From Paulownia fortunei (lineage: Eukaryota; Streptophyta; Magnoliopsida; Lamiales; Paulowniaceae), in NCBI GenBank assembly GCA_019321725.1, contig CM033110.1, forward strand, positions 1,967,229 to 2,031,228: DNA of 64,000 nt. The letters are read 5' to 3'. The notes below the pieces were generated by a model. That model worked only from the letters and a program-made list of their open reading frames with translations. It did no database searches and had not been told where the DNA came from. This document shows positions 10,906 through 23,050 of the stretch, in pieces. The position numbers and the translations under genes were made by a program. Within the stretch, counting starts at the first letter, position 1. Every line of letters starts with the position of its first letter.

Positions 10906-11140
10906 CCTTAGTTCGAAATGATTGAGGTTAATTGTTCAGCCCAAATTTCAGATTTTGATTATTTGGTGGTGCCTGTTTGGTAGTGTATGGAGTTGGGCTA
11001 AGTCCACACTCCATTGGACTTCAAGTCTAGATTTGGACCCAATTTTCATCCTCGACATAGGTCTATTCCATCTCGAAAACTCAACCCAAGAATGTAACAA
11101 GACAATAGATCAATAATTAGTACATCTAAAAGTTAATCAT
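10906..11140 (+). promoter_or_regulatory. second orphan PLAT promoter fragment (block C, second part)
   Basis: This resumes the similarity to copy A: 'cgaaatgattgaggttaat' (A: 'tgaaatgattgaagttaat'), 'gatttggacccaattttca' (A: 'catttagtcccaattttca'), 'gaaaactcaacccaagaatg' and 'acaatagatcaa'. It ends before any TATA box equivalent, and no PLAT exon follows, so it is a promoter-proximal relic rather than a usable promoter. Confidence 0.6.
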
Positions 11141-14100
11141 CAGAAGTCAGGAGCATGCTTAAACAATGTTATAATTATTAAAGAATTAACATGATAAGTT
11201 AATCATAAAATTAAAAAGGCCGTTTACATATTATAGTACAGAGAGCAACTATTTTGGGACATCAAATAGTTTCTTGTTTTCATATATAGCACGTATCTCT
11301 GTATTTTCAATTTTCTTTTTTCTACCTGATTTGGTCCCCTGACCTAGATGTCCTAAGGGTATATATCTCCAAGATCTGAACCTCATGAACTAGAAGGGTG
11401 TAGGTACTATCCTTGGAATCTAAGTTACTAATCTCTGAAAAATAAAAATTCGTTAGCCTTGTTGAGATGGTCATTACCTATCAAATTAGACCTTGAACAC
11501 CTAAAAAAATTTATATCAGAGTTTTTAAATACTAAATCATGTATTTTCATACATCAAATGTGGGAGCCGGAGGCTTATTTATAGTTTAATTCATGTTGAT
11601 GTGGAGGTTTCTTGTCCACTTTTAGTGCACATTATATGTGGATGAGGTCAGCTATTAGAACAAGTTTGGGTTAGGTTCTACCCCGCGATTCTATGCGCGG
11701 ATTTTATCTTGTTCTGTAATTTTCCTTTTATTTTGTGGGTCTTTTTATCTTTCCATTTAATCACCATTTTAATACACATCACTACCCAAAAATCCTAGGA
11801 ACCAAGATGGATGAAATTGTGTAAAGAACTTAAAAAGTAAAAATGCAAACATATAAACTTGTTTTAAAGTAATATTCAAAGGGAAAAGTCAATTTAAATT
11901 CAAAAAAATAACCAAGGCTGACAACTCTTTTCTTCAATGCTAGGGTAATACCATTAACTATTTGATGTTTTTTTTCTTGCTGCTACATCCCAACCATGGT
12001 TGGCTGAAAATTTTCAGTCTAGAATTCCACCGCCAAAATTTTTAGCCCGCCATTGAGATTTTGAAATTCAAATTTCAAATTCAACCTATCTATAGATAAT
12101 ACCAAAGCATATTCAATTATTTCTTGAGCAACAATTATGTTCATTCACATATTCAAAATTCCCTCAGTCTCCGAAACTCCATTGGTCTTCAGTCGTGTAT
12201 TTTAGCCAGCGAGAAATGGAAAAGAAAGAAATGGGAAAAAGGTTGTTTCAGTCTACGGTGCTCTTTCAGTTAAAAAAAATACGGTGGTGCTCTTCATCCG
12301 TGGTGTTCCCTCAATGCCGGAGCTCCTACAGAAGATGGGGAAAGTAAAAGAAGAATAAAGATAAGAGGGGAAAGAAGGAAAGTAATTGGATGAAAATAGG
12401 AGTTGGTGCTCCAGCGATTGTGTTGCTACTCCGTCATTGCCGGTGCCCCTCGATTGGCGGAACAATCGGAAAAGAAAAATTTTGAAAAAAAAAAAGGGAG
12501 AAGGGGGAACGCGACCCATGGTTTTTTTTTTTCTGGGAAGACGGTTTGCAAGATTGAGTTCTATGAAGAATTTTATGGGCTGCCTATGGTTGGGTTTGTG
12601 AGAATTATGTTAAACATAAGATCTTATGGGTTGAACATAGTGTTGGGTTAATGAGGCTTCGTGAGTGGAATTGGTGAAAAAAAAAGGCCTCATTAGCTGT
12701 TGAGAAAAAGAATTTGGCTAACTTGGTAAGCTGGTCAAGGTACTAATTTTGTTTTTTGTTTTTAAAATAGAACATAATTTTTGTTTAATTGTGTTTGTAG
12801 CTGTAATTCTTATGTTCATTGCAATAGTAGTGAAATAAGCACTTATTGTAATGTGACAATTATGTACATTTATTTATTAGGAGCTTAAATTATCTGATTC
12901 TAATATCCTAATAATTGGTTAGTTGCTTAATAAGTAGGATTTGCTCTTTCAATTGCACAATTTCATTCATCTTTGGCTTTGAAAAATTATAAGTACCTCT
13001 TAAAGAAAATGATCCAATGATTTTGACACTATAGGCATCAAGGATAGTGGCAAATTCTAAATGTTCATACGGTAGTAATTAGAAACAATTATGCAAAAGT
13101 AAGTTGAGAGGTCTAAACCATGCAAGCAACATGGTAAGGCCTTCTAGTTATGATTTTTCATATTTACCTCTAATCACCACACTAGCTTAAGCTCCATAAT
13201 TAATGAAAGTAGATAAACAATTTTTATATAGCATGATCATTGTGTTTATATGATTCTCATTTTATGTAAAAGATATGGTGTCATACACATGATTGAGCCA
13301 AGTAGATAAAAAAAAAAAAAAAGAATTAAACTTGTTTTCTATACACTAAAGTTGAAAAGGAGAGGAAAAAAATAAGAGTAAATTCTTGATTTTGATGCTC
13401 ATGAGCAGTCATTGCAACTCTTCTTGCATGTCCTATATAAATCTGCAGAACCAATCATGCAAAAAGAATTCCTTCATGCTCACCCATATCAGCCCACAAT
13501 TTTAATATTCGTTTTCTATGAGTTTTGAGTGTGAGTAACCTCTTGTGAGCTTTGTCCCTTTCTTTTGGAGTCTTTTGCATTTAAAATTTATTCCACAAAA
13601 ATAAAAAAATATAGTAAATATTAGTTACTTAAAAAGATTAATTCCTTTTGATTTGACATAATGAGGATTACGTATGAGCAATTTATTTATTCGATTATTG
13701 TCTTAATTAATAACTAAATTTTGTTTATCTAAACTCAAATCTTCAAACAAAGCATTTATTTGTTAACTTGCACTATCAAGAATTTCAGTCAGCATATTTC
13801 TTGCCTCATCATGAGCTTTGCATTGTATAGCAAGACCATATGTTGACCTATTCTGGAAATACACATTGCTCCTCAAACTTATTCTCAACTTCAACTTCAC
13901 CAATATCTCCTTTCAAGTCTGTAACAATAAGTAAACATCCCTGGTCAACTTAAAATAATTAAACATCATAATAATTTTTATTTATAAAAATGAAAAATAA
14001 AACTACATACCTAAAAAATCACATATATTGTCAGGTTCAGGTGATAGGGTGGTATTGTTCCATTATGCAAATAATAACCTACATAAATGCCAATCAAGAA

Positions 14101-17100
14101 TTAAAAATTTCTTTATGATAATTGACAAGAAAATTTATATGTATACATTGAACTGACACTAATATGCTGAAATCTAGAATATTCAAAAGGTCAATGATAT
14201 TTATATTAATCAATTTAATACTTTAAAAACACAATATAAAATCATAAATAAGTTATCAAAAAATAAGCCCCTACTGAACTAAACCACTAGTTAAACTCTC
14301 TCTACACACTTCACAAATAAAAAGCCAACAAATAGTGTTTAATTAAGCTGCAAATTAAAACCAACAACTAGTGTTCTATCTCTTCATTGGTTGTTATAAA
14401 CCATCCTTTTTATTCATCACTACAAATTAAACATTAAAATATGAAAATAAAAATAATTTTATTTTAATCGTATGAAGTATACATTACATAAGGTAATAAT
14501 TTTAATACATAACAATAACTAATCCAAAAAAATAAATATATCAATCATTCACAGAGAAATCAACAAAACAAGCAATTTCAAGGTAAACAATGGCTTCCAA
14601 CTTACTAATTAGTCATATCATTTTACTGTCCATTCTTAATGTCTTTCTCCACACACCCATTGTCTTTTATTTAAAAAAAACCCCAAAACACTCAACTATC
14701 ATACAAATAATTTTGTGTTTAAAAAAAAAGCTCAAAATACCTAAATGTGACTGAGTACGGAAGCGAGGGATATACAAGCGTCAATGAGCAGTCCACCGAA
14801 AGACGGAACAAGCTTGCTCAATGTGGGTGGGGAGAAGGACAACTCGAATGGCATGAGGACGGAAAAAGTTTCTTGAGAGTGATTAGAGAGCAGTTCCGGG
14901 ATGATCGGTGAACAGTGGCTCCAGTGACGGCGATGGAGAGCGAGAGATTTGTTTGAGCTTCACGATCTGGTTTGCTGCTTGAGAGCTTGAGAGATAGATG
15001 AAAACTTGAGAAACAATGAAAAGTTTTGATGGGTCTGTCTGTATTTTATCAAAAGAAAAAAAAAGAAAAATTTGTCATTACACGTATCAAAAATTGAAAA
15101 GCTTATAGTTAATCATAATTTGTTGGGTTGATTTGCAGTTTATTCAAAAAAAATTAAAAAAAATTTGATACAACACGTGTCAAACTTTGAATGACTTAGG
15201 GTATTATTCTTCTGCGACTTAGCCCATACTTGCAGCACTCACCACCTCGCAGAGCAATATAATATTCATATATTTCCACTCTGTATAGTAGTGAATCAAT
15301 GTAGAATTTTTTATTACTACATGCATTTTTTATGGTATTCTCTATTTTAATATATTTTTTATATCTACTTTTTTATAAAAAATTATATATATATATATAT
15401 GTTATATATAAATAATAATTTGCAGTAGTAAACATTGGCTGAAAGTGATCCAAAAGTATCACAAAACAAAATCAGGAAATTATTGAGTAGTGGCAAGTCC
15501 ACATCTCTCAATCTTTTGATTTGAATGTGGCAAATTGATTCAACCTACCAACTGTATCACACGTTTCTGCTACGCGGCATTAACTAAGCGTGAAATTAAT
15601 GAATGGATCTGATGCAATATTTTATTCAGTATTTTTATAATTGTAACTTGACCAAAAATCTCCAAAAAAGCTTTATTTTTTCTTGTTAAAAAAATAAATT
15701 AAGAATTGGTAACAATGTAATATTAAATATTTAATAAGAGCGGGTCAATAAATAGCCTCATCTACCACTGTGCAGATAAGATTACACGTACCAATCCTAA
15801 ACTTAATAATTGACAAATGGCAAGTGGCAAGTGGTAATTTCATCTAAAATTTAAGGTTGAGATCCTTGGGATGAGAGGAGGCATGTCCAAACTTAAATTA
15901 TTACAAATGAAGTTTGTGCGTTCTTGAATTTTTTATTTTTAAACTTATCTTATTTTGCAAGAAACTCTTCTTATTTATATTTTTTATTTTTTTAAATTTA
16001 TTATATTTATTTATGTAATATTCCTTTAAAAAATATAATTTTTAATATTTTAAAATTATAAAATAATCTAAGAATTCAAGTTCGGATTTTTAAAAATTTT
16101 GACGGAGCAGTTTTCGGATTTGGTCATACGCCTCCTCAAATCTCATTCATACGACTAATCTGTACCACAAACAAGTGTATGCTTCAATTTTATAGATACG
16201 TACCAAGTGAATAAATTATTTTTTTATTATAATTTATATAAATTATATATATTTGATATATATTTATTAAATAAAATATTAATAAAACATTAAATTAAAA
16301 AAAAAAAAAAAACTACTATACCTATCACGTGAGTTTCTTCAAATATCCGCGAGGCCTGTACAAGATATTGAATCACAAAATGAGGCAATATCAGCAAAGG
16401 TTTGGAGATTGATAAAGAAATTGGAGTTGCTATCTAATCTGCACCATTTAAATAATTAATATATATATATATATATATATTTGTAGTGTTTGGCTTTTTC
16501 TCAGTCGACTTCTTTGTTTCATTGCAACGTGGCATGTAGTCTGTAATACTATTTTCAATCAAAATTCAATGTTCAAAAATTAAATAATTAAGTGTTACTA
16601 ACCACTCAAATTGACTATTTTTGTGAGTTTAATATAGGGTAATTCAGTTAAATAAAGAAAAATTATTTTATAATGATAAACACCATAACAAATGTATAAA
16701 TCTGGAAGTTTTACAACACTGCCAATATGAATAATATAAATTAGTGAGGAAAATTAAAATTTTGAACTCGTTATTGTACCCAACTAAATATTTATATTCA
16801 TTGTGAATTATAAAAATTATTCTTTAGGTTTGAATTATTTAAAAAAATTATTTAAATTTGTAAATTATAAATAACTCCTTAATATTTAGTTATATTTTAT
16901 AAATTATATCTACTGAGCAGATATTTATAAAATAAAGATATTTTAAGTGATAAATATAATTTTAATAAATAATTAATTTTTTTATAATTAAGTTAATTCT
17001 AAAAATAATTTTTATAATTTATCCTTATATTTATACCTGTTGAAAAGAGAAAGCAGAGATAATGAGACAATACAAAACAGAACAAAAACGGATACCAAAC

Positions 17101-17738
17101 CCACTAAAATAGTGATTGCTAATAAACCAAATTTAATGATTTTGTTGGGTGTTATTTTGGAGAAATGTTTTCTTTCTTTCCAAATAAAATATGCATTTGG
17201 CATCAGCGTTTCAAGAAAATATGTTTTTATTCTCAAAATATTTATGAATTATTAATTTAATTAAATAAATATATATATTCATTAATTATAATAAAATAAT
17301 ATTAATAAAATATTTATAATTAAAAATATTTCTTATCATATATACAAACTACATTGATATTATTTTTACAGTCGAAAATATCTTTCAAAATAAATTAAAT
17401 TATTTTTTTTCAATATCGTCCAACCATATTACCATTTTCCATACACCCATCAATCATCCTGCTCAATATATATATTTTTTAAATAAATTTTATAAATTAT
17501 CAAAAATAATACCAAATAAAATTAATTATTTTTCAGACGTTCTTCAATCACCTTACCTAAAATATATTCCCTTATAATATTTTTAATGAATTATCAAAAT
17601 TAACACCAAAGTCAATTATTTTTTGAAACAAAGCAAAAGAATATGTCAAATACAAACAAATTTAAAAAATAATACTGATCTTTTTTGCTAGGAAACAAAA
17701 AAAAAAAAAAAAAAAGTACCAGCCAAATCAGGTCTAAT
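11141..17738. other. 6.6-kb gene-free region with coding-like relics
   Basis: Very AT-rich, with no intact gene. Three less AT-rich islands stand out: 12160-12660 (open frames on both strands, none matching a family I recognise), 13390-13890 (see the relic entry) and about 14755-15010. Read on the minus strand, the last resembles a gene's 5' leader/first exon (CT-rich, 'tctccatcgccgtcactgg'). They may be captured or decayed gene pieces. The rest is AT microsatellite and transposon debris, with (TA)n near 15383 and 16460. Confidence 0.5.
13763..13890 (-). pseudogene. short unidentified coding relic
   Basis: The minus strand has a run of about 40 open codons ending in TAA (13763-13765), with compositionally normal protein such as FQNRSTYGLAIQCKAHDEA and MLTEILDSAS. 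The surrounding DNA is AT-rich and interrupted by stops. A second coding-like patch on the same strand, with GHARRVAMTAHEH, lies at about 13395-13440. I do not recognise the family; a decayed transposase or host gene is possible. Confidence 0.25.
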
Positions 17739-17744
17739 CACGTG
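17739..17744 (+). promoter_or_regulatory. G-box/ABRE-like CACGTG upstream of PLAT gene 2
   Basis: CACGTGGG lies 240 bases before the ATG, and a second ACGT core (ccacgtcc) lies at about 17792-17799. CACGTG and ACGTGG are binding sites for bZIP ABF/AREB factors in plants. ABA/stress induction is known for Arabidopsis PLAT genes, so the site is plausible, though its use is inferred. Confidence 0.5.
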
Positions 17745-17892
17745 GGCCACTAGATTACTACTGACTGTACAAATCAACATGTGCACCAGTCACCACGTCC
17801 AAATGCCCCCAATCACTACAATTCTAACAAATATCTATACTTTATTTGGTACATTTTCGCCCAATCTTTTTCCCTTTATTTTTTCCCCCACA

Positions 17893-17898
17893 TATAAA
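17893..17898 (+). promoter_or_regulatory. TATA box of PLAT gene 2
   Basis: TATAAA is followed by 'gcgctaaaagtccagctcat', closely matching the 'gcactaaaagtccagcccat' after the gene 1 TATA box. It lies 86 bases before the ATG at 17979. Confidence 0.65.
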
Positions 17899-17978
17899 GT
17901 AGTATTATTGCGCTAAAAGTCCAGCTCATTTTCGATTGCAGGAGACGAAGACCAAGAAAAGTTGTATCCAAAGCAGCC

Positions 17979-18890
17979 ATGGCAGCCAAACACCTCTTCT
18001 TCCATCTCCTCATCTTCCTCTCCATCTTCACCATCTGCAGATCTGTAAGTCTTTCTCTGTGCAATCAGATTTCATCAATAACTATCAAACTTGGGCTTCT
18101 TACATTGAAAGAAAGATCAATCGGGCCAGAATGAATGCTAAATATATCTGTGATAACCCATGTAATTCTGAGGACAATCACAGAGTCACAACCAGCATAT
18201 CACTTGTTTATTTTATATGTAAATCGAAATATCTAATATCATCCCCAAAACTAAAAATTTCATCTATGAATGTGATTGTCTGGAACCGGGTCGCGGCAGA
18301 AGAATCGGGGATGACCCTTTTGATTTTTATGCATATTCTCTGAATTTCTTGTGCTAAATCAATGTTTCTTGTTGTGAAATTGAGGGGGGAAATATAATTG
18401 AAAAGGAAAAATGTGGGAAATGCAGGATGATCCGGATTGCGTGTACACGGTGTACGTGAGGACGGGCTCAATCATAAAGGGTGGCACCGACTCTATCATT
18501 AGCTTAACTCTGTACGACGCAGATGGTTATGGAATTAGGATCAACAATCTGGAGTCCTGGGGAGGGCTTATGGGCCCGGGATACAACTACTTCGAGAGGG
18601 GGAACCTTGATATCTTCAGTGGTCGAGGCCCGTGTTTGAATGGGCCCGTTTGTGCGATGAACCTCACATCTGATGGGTCGGGCTCGGGCCATGGATGGTA
18701 CTGTAACTACGTGGAGGTGACCACCACTGGGGTACACCAGCAGTGTGCTCAGAAACAGTTCACGGTGGAGCAGTGGCTAGCCACCGATACGTCGCCGTAT
18801 GAGCTCACTGCCATCAGGAACGACTGTTCGTCGGATGACAAGAAGCGAGTGATGCACGGTTCGGATCTGTCTCTGTTGTCTATCATGTAG
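17979..18890 (+). CDS. PLAT domain-containing stress protein, gene 2 of cluster
   Basis: Two exons, 17979-18044 and 18426-18890, with donor gtaagt, acceptor gcag and a phase-0 intron of 381 bp; 176 aa. It has the same design as gene 1: a signal peptide ending in TICRS on exon 1 and one plant PLAT domain on exon 2. Visible blocks are DCVYTVYVRTGSIIKGGTDS, LESWGGLMGPGYNYFERG, GPCLNGPVC, HGWYCNYVEV and VEQWLATDTSPYELTAIR. There are six cysteines in the mature part. The intron and both flanks resemble those of gene 1, so genes 1 and 2 are the youngest pair. A longer open frame starting at 17936 reads through the leader and intron and is not the gene. It probably acts in the secretory pathway in stress tolerance, as family members do. 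Confidence 0.93.
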
Positions 18891-19221
18891 GAGGAGTTAT
18901 TGGTCTGTATTTGGGTCGGAGTATCCCGCCCGTATTGTTGCGGGTTTTCGGTTTTTGCCCTTTTACCTTATCCCACTTGAGTGTGATTTTCTGTAGTGTT
19001 AAACCATGGTATTGTGAATTTGGTGTAATCAATTTCACTTTATTAGGCAATAAATATGTGGAAAGACTAAAATGCCCTTTTTGTTAAGGGCATCATCATG
19101 TTTTGGTGAATAATGAACTGCTCGTTCTTTCCTCTAATTTTCTCTTGAATACCTTTTTTTTTATTTTTTTAAATAATATATTCAAAAGTCAGTTTTTTTT
19201 TTGTTAGTATAAATTGAGCTA
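18891..19221 (+). other. 3' flank of PLAT gene 2, similar to gene 1 flank
   Basis: It shares 'ttgggtcggagtatccNgcc', 'catggtattgt' and 'aaaatgccct' with the gene 1 flank (8395-8640). 'ttcaaaagtca' is also shared, after which the foldback element interrupts the alignment. Confidence 0.6.
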
Positions 19222-20365
19222 CTGGACATTTTTAATTGAATATAATAATTTTAAATTATTTTTATATAAATACAGTAGGTTAGAAGAAAATTAAGAAAAT
19301 AAGTAAAGTTGCTACATATTGCTAATCAAGTTGTAACTTTTTTAACTTTATGTAAAATTGCTACTCAACTTTATGTAACTTTGTAGTAATTATTTATTAA
19401 TGATTGGTAATTATTTTTAAATATTTTAATTAGATAATAATTAATTAATTTAAATAATGATAAAGTAATTAAAAAATAATTAAATAATAATGAGATAATT
19501 TAAAATTAAAAAATAATTTATAATATTATAAATAATAATGTGTAATGATTATATATTTATATGAATATATATATATGTATGAACATATATAATGTAAAAT
19601 TATTTTCAAATATAAATTATTTTGAACTAAATAAATATATACAACACAAAATTTATGAATATTTAACTAAAAAATCTTAAAAATGTCATTCGATGCCACA
19701 ACGAGGTCGAGATTGATGTCGCTTATCTCTAAGTGTACCTTCAACATGAAGAATTTAATGTGTTTGCTGTTATCTGTCATCGTTGTCATTTATAATATAA
19801 CTTAAATTAAAAGATGTACGACTTGATGATATTGTGGAGCTCGACTCTCTAATTGTGATACTCACTATATGTAGGTGGATATAGTATAGGAAAAACAACA
19901 AACTTTGGACGATGAGCAATATAAAATAATTTATATTCATTGACAATAAATTTATATTATATATATTCATACATATACATATACGTATATATGAAAATAT
20001 ATATATAATTATTGCACATTATTATTTATAATATTATAAATTATTTTTTAAATTTTAAATTATCTCATTTTAATTATTTTTTCTAATTATTTTATTATTA
20101 TTTAAACTAACTAATTATTACCTAATAATTATCTAATTAAAATATTTAAAAAAATATAATTATTAACTAAATCATTACAAATCGTTAATAAATGATTATT
20201 TTAAAAATAATTATTACAAAGTTGCTACTTGGTGCAGCAACTTTACATGCAAAATTGCTAACCCATGCAGCAACTTCACCTATTTTCTTAATTTTCTTCT
20301 AATCTATAGTATTTATATAAAAAAAATTAAAATTACCATATTCTATTAAAAAAGCCAGAATACTG
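19222..20365. mobile_element. foldback element with inverted arms of about 330 bp
   Basis: The left arm (about 19222-19600) reads as the reverse complement of the right arm (about 19975-20365). Both contain, in matching order, 'tatataaatac', 'agaagaaaattaagaaaata', 'aaagttgct', 'tattttaattagataat', 'gagataatttaaaatt' and 'tttataatattataaataat'. The unique loop of about 370 bp (19600-19970) includes a less AT-rich stretch at 19687-19870 but no long frame. Beyond the right arm, similarity to the gene 1 3' flank resumes ('gtttcatattaaatg' against 'gttccacattaaatg' at 8758), so the element inserted after the PLAT duplication. No transposase is present. Confidence 0.78.
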
Positions 20366-21021
20366 ACTGTTTCATATTAAATGGAATTTACATCATTATG
20401 TTGATATAATACAATTTTTATTGTTTAGAAGGTGTTTAAGTGTATTTATTTTAAAAAAAATTATCAGATATTTTTAAAATTTATAAAATATTAAATTTAT
20501 TTAAAAAATAAGTTATTAAAACATTTGAATAATATAGAATTTATAAAATATTAGTAATGATAATTTTATAATTAATATAATAAAAATTAAAAGGGCATGC
20601 TATGATCTTAAAGAAAAGTTAGAAATTTTTTATTTATTTTAAAGGAGCTTATAAAATACTAAAATTAATTTATTTATTTTTTAAAGAAACTTATAAAATT
20701 TTAAAATTTTATTTTGATAGTTTATATCTCATTTTTCAAAAAATTTACCAAACTCGAGTACATTTTTAAAATTTTTAAATATTATATAAGATAATTTTAA
20801 AAAAATTTAAAAATTCACTCAACTACCCTCTTAATGTGATATATAACATTTTCCTGTAAAACAAGAATCAGCTTTTTATTCAATGTATTTTCTTAAAGTT
20901 CACAGTTATAGCTGGCTTGTGTCGGCAGGCCTGCTGTCCAATTTTGCGCCACAAAGAAATAAAAAGAAAACAAAAGGGTCAGCCTCGCTTCGTCCTTAGT
21001 TTTGACCTTTTTCCTCCCTTG

Positions 21022-21285
21022 TTTTTTTTTTTTTATAATCCAACTTTTCGACCTGCGCCGGACTAACTGTACATTTCTGCATACAAAGAGTTCAATCCAT
21101 CAAGACACCTCAATCGCAGGATTCCTCAATCGTAGGATTCCACTGGCAGTACAGTGATTGCTCCATACTGAAATGCATCCGCAGGTTCCCATCAGGATTC
21201 GAACCCCCTCCCTGCCGTTGAAAGTTAATCTAAATCAATTGTTCCACCAATTAAGTTATGCTCTCTTTCTTGCCCCACCACAAAA
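21022..21285 (-). mobile_element. tRNA-derived SINE with poly(A) tail
   Basis: On the minus strand the element has an A-box-like TAACTTAATTGG (within 21244-21262). About 40 bases later comes a B-box GGTTCGAATCC (21195-21205, read as its complement), then an unrelated body of about 150 bp, and finally a 13-base A run (T run at 21022-21034 on +). The internal Pol III promoter plus A-tail is the hallmark of a plant tRNA-related SINE. Clear target-site duplications are not evident. Confidence 0.7.
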
Positions 21286-21299
21286 AGATCTTGGTAGAC

Positions 21300-23050
21300 A
21301 TAACCCAAAAATGGGTACTTGAGGCTATGTCCAAACACAAATTTTACTTTAGCACAATTTTCACATCAAATTAATATAATTTTAATATCAAATTTTCAAA
21401 AATAATTCCTATATATTTTATTTACAATAATTATTTTATTATATTATCTACTTATAATTTTGTTAATATATTAATATAATTATATATTTGATGTTGTTAC
21501 CTTTTGGATGCCGAAACGTGTCAATAAAATCTCAATACGTGTCCACAAGTTTATAATTCCTAAAAATGGGTTTCTTGGCAAGACCAAATGGTTAGTAGGA
21601 TCGTGTGGTTGTCCTAGGGAAGCTTCTACGATACTTAAGTTAATAAATATTCGATAAAATAAATATTAACTCAAAACGTGAAATAAAAATATGTACCTTA
21701 TAAATATGGAGATAAGAGTTATTTATATTTATTTATTTTGGTATATAAGTTTTTAATATAATGTAAGTCTCTTAATTGCCTTATTAGGCAAATGTTTTGT
21801 ATCTTCGAGTCACTTGGGTCTCTTATAGGATTTGGGCTATCAATGTATCATAATTAATTATATACTGGTAAAAAATAAAAATAAAATAAAGAAATAAAAT
21901 TTTCAGGTCCATCAATATTTAATTTGTATTTTTACATTTAGTTAAATAAAATAATATATGTTATTAATATAATATAATTAAATATGATAGTAAATTAAAT
22001 AATATACATAAACAAAATAAATAATTAATAAAAAAAACTTAAACAGAAAATTTTGGTACTAAATTAAATAAAATACAAAAGTAAATACTACAATTAATAG
22101 AAATAAATTTTAAATAATATGAATATTTAACATAAATAATAATAATATAAATTAAATAAGTAAATTGTAATTAACATATTTATATACATATAGGATAAAA
22201 AAAAGAGATTTTTTTTAATAATATACAATTAGGGTAAAATATGAATCTTTAAATTATTTCTAAACATACTAAATGGAGAAGAAATCGGGCGCCATTGGAG
22301 ACGCTCTTAATGGATCCGATTCATTAGATTTGCCTGGACCCCAATTTTTTATCCAGTTCTAGATCCAAATCTTATTCGATTTTTGTTATTTATATCAGGA
22401 TTTTAGTTTAATAAAAGTCCGAAAATCCAAATGCAAACCCAGATCCAAAACAGCCTCCCTTCGTCCCATTAAAGATAATATATTTGACTGACTTAAGAAA
22501 TAAGAAAAAATCAATTTTGGCTACTTTGTTTCAAAATCCCCCTTTAATTAATAAAAAATATAAAACCTACTTCAAAATTAATTTAAACAATCAAACACTT
22601 TTTCATTTAAAATAAAATCACCTTGACTAACGCATCCCTAACTTATAACTCTATTTTAATGTAATTTTTGCACCAAAATAATACTATTTTTACACTAAAT
22701 TTAAAGCTCAACTCTAACTCATCTATTTCAAAATTTACACTAAAAAAAATATTCCTCATATATTTATTGTTATTTTATTTACAATACTTATTTTATTTTA
22801 TTAAATATATATTTATAATTTTGTTAACATATTAATACATTTTCATATTCAATTTATTTTTTTAGTTTAGTTAATTAAAATAACATATTGAATTAATATA
22901 ATATAATTAAACATGATAGTCAATTAAGTAAAATACATAAACAAATGTTACAATTAAATAATAAAGTTTAAACATATGTTAAAAAATATACAATTGGGGC
23001 AAATAGATGATTTTTTAACTCTTTTTAGGCATGATTTATTATTATAAAAT
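21300..23050. repeat. two diverged copies of an AT-rich dispersed repeat
   Basis: Copy 1 (about 21310-22270) and copy 2 (about 22640-23050) share 'ttttatttacaat', 'tataattttgtta', 'taatataatataattaaa', 'catgatagt' and 'tatacaattggggc/tacaattagggt'. No coding content. This is probably a non-autonomous transposon family. Between them, 22270-22640 carries 'gatccgattcattagattt' and transposon-like phrases. Confidence 0.55.

Noticed and set aside
21195..21262. Possible tRNA gene on the minus strand
   Set aside because: A and B boxes are present, but the acceptor stem and anticodon arm do not form, and a 150-bp body with poly(A) follows, so it is a SINE.
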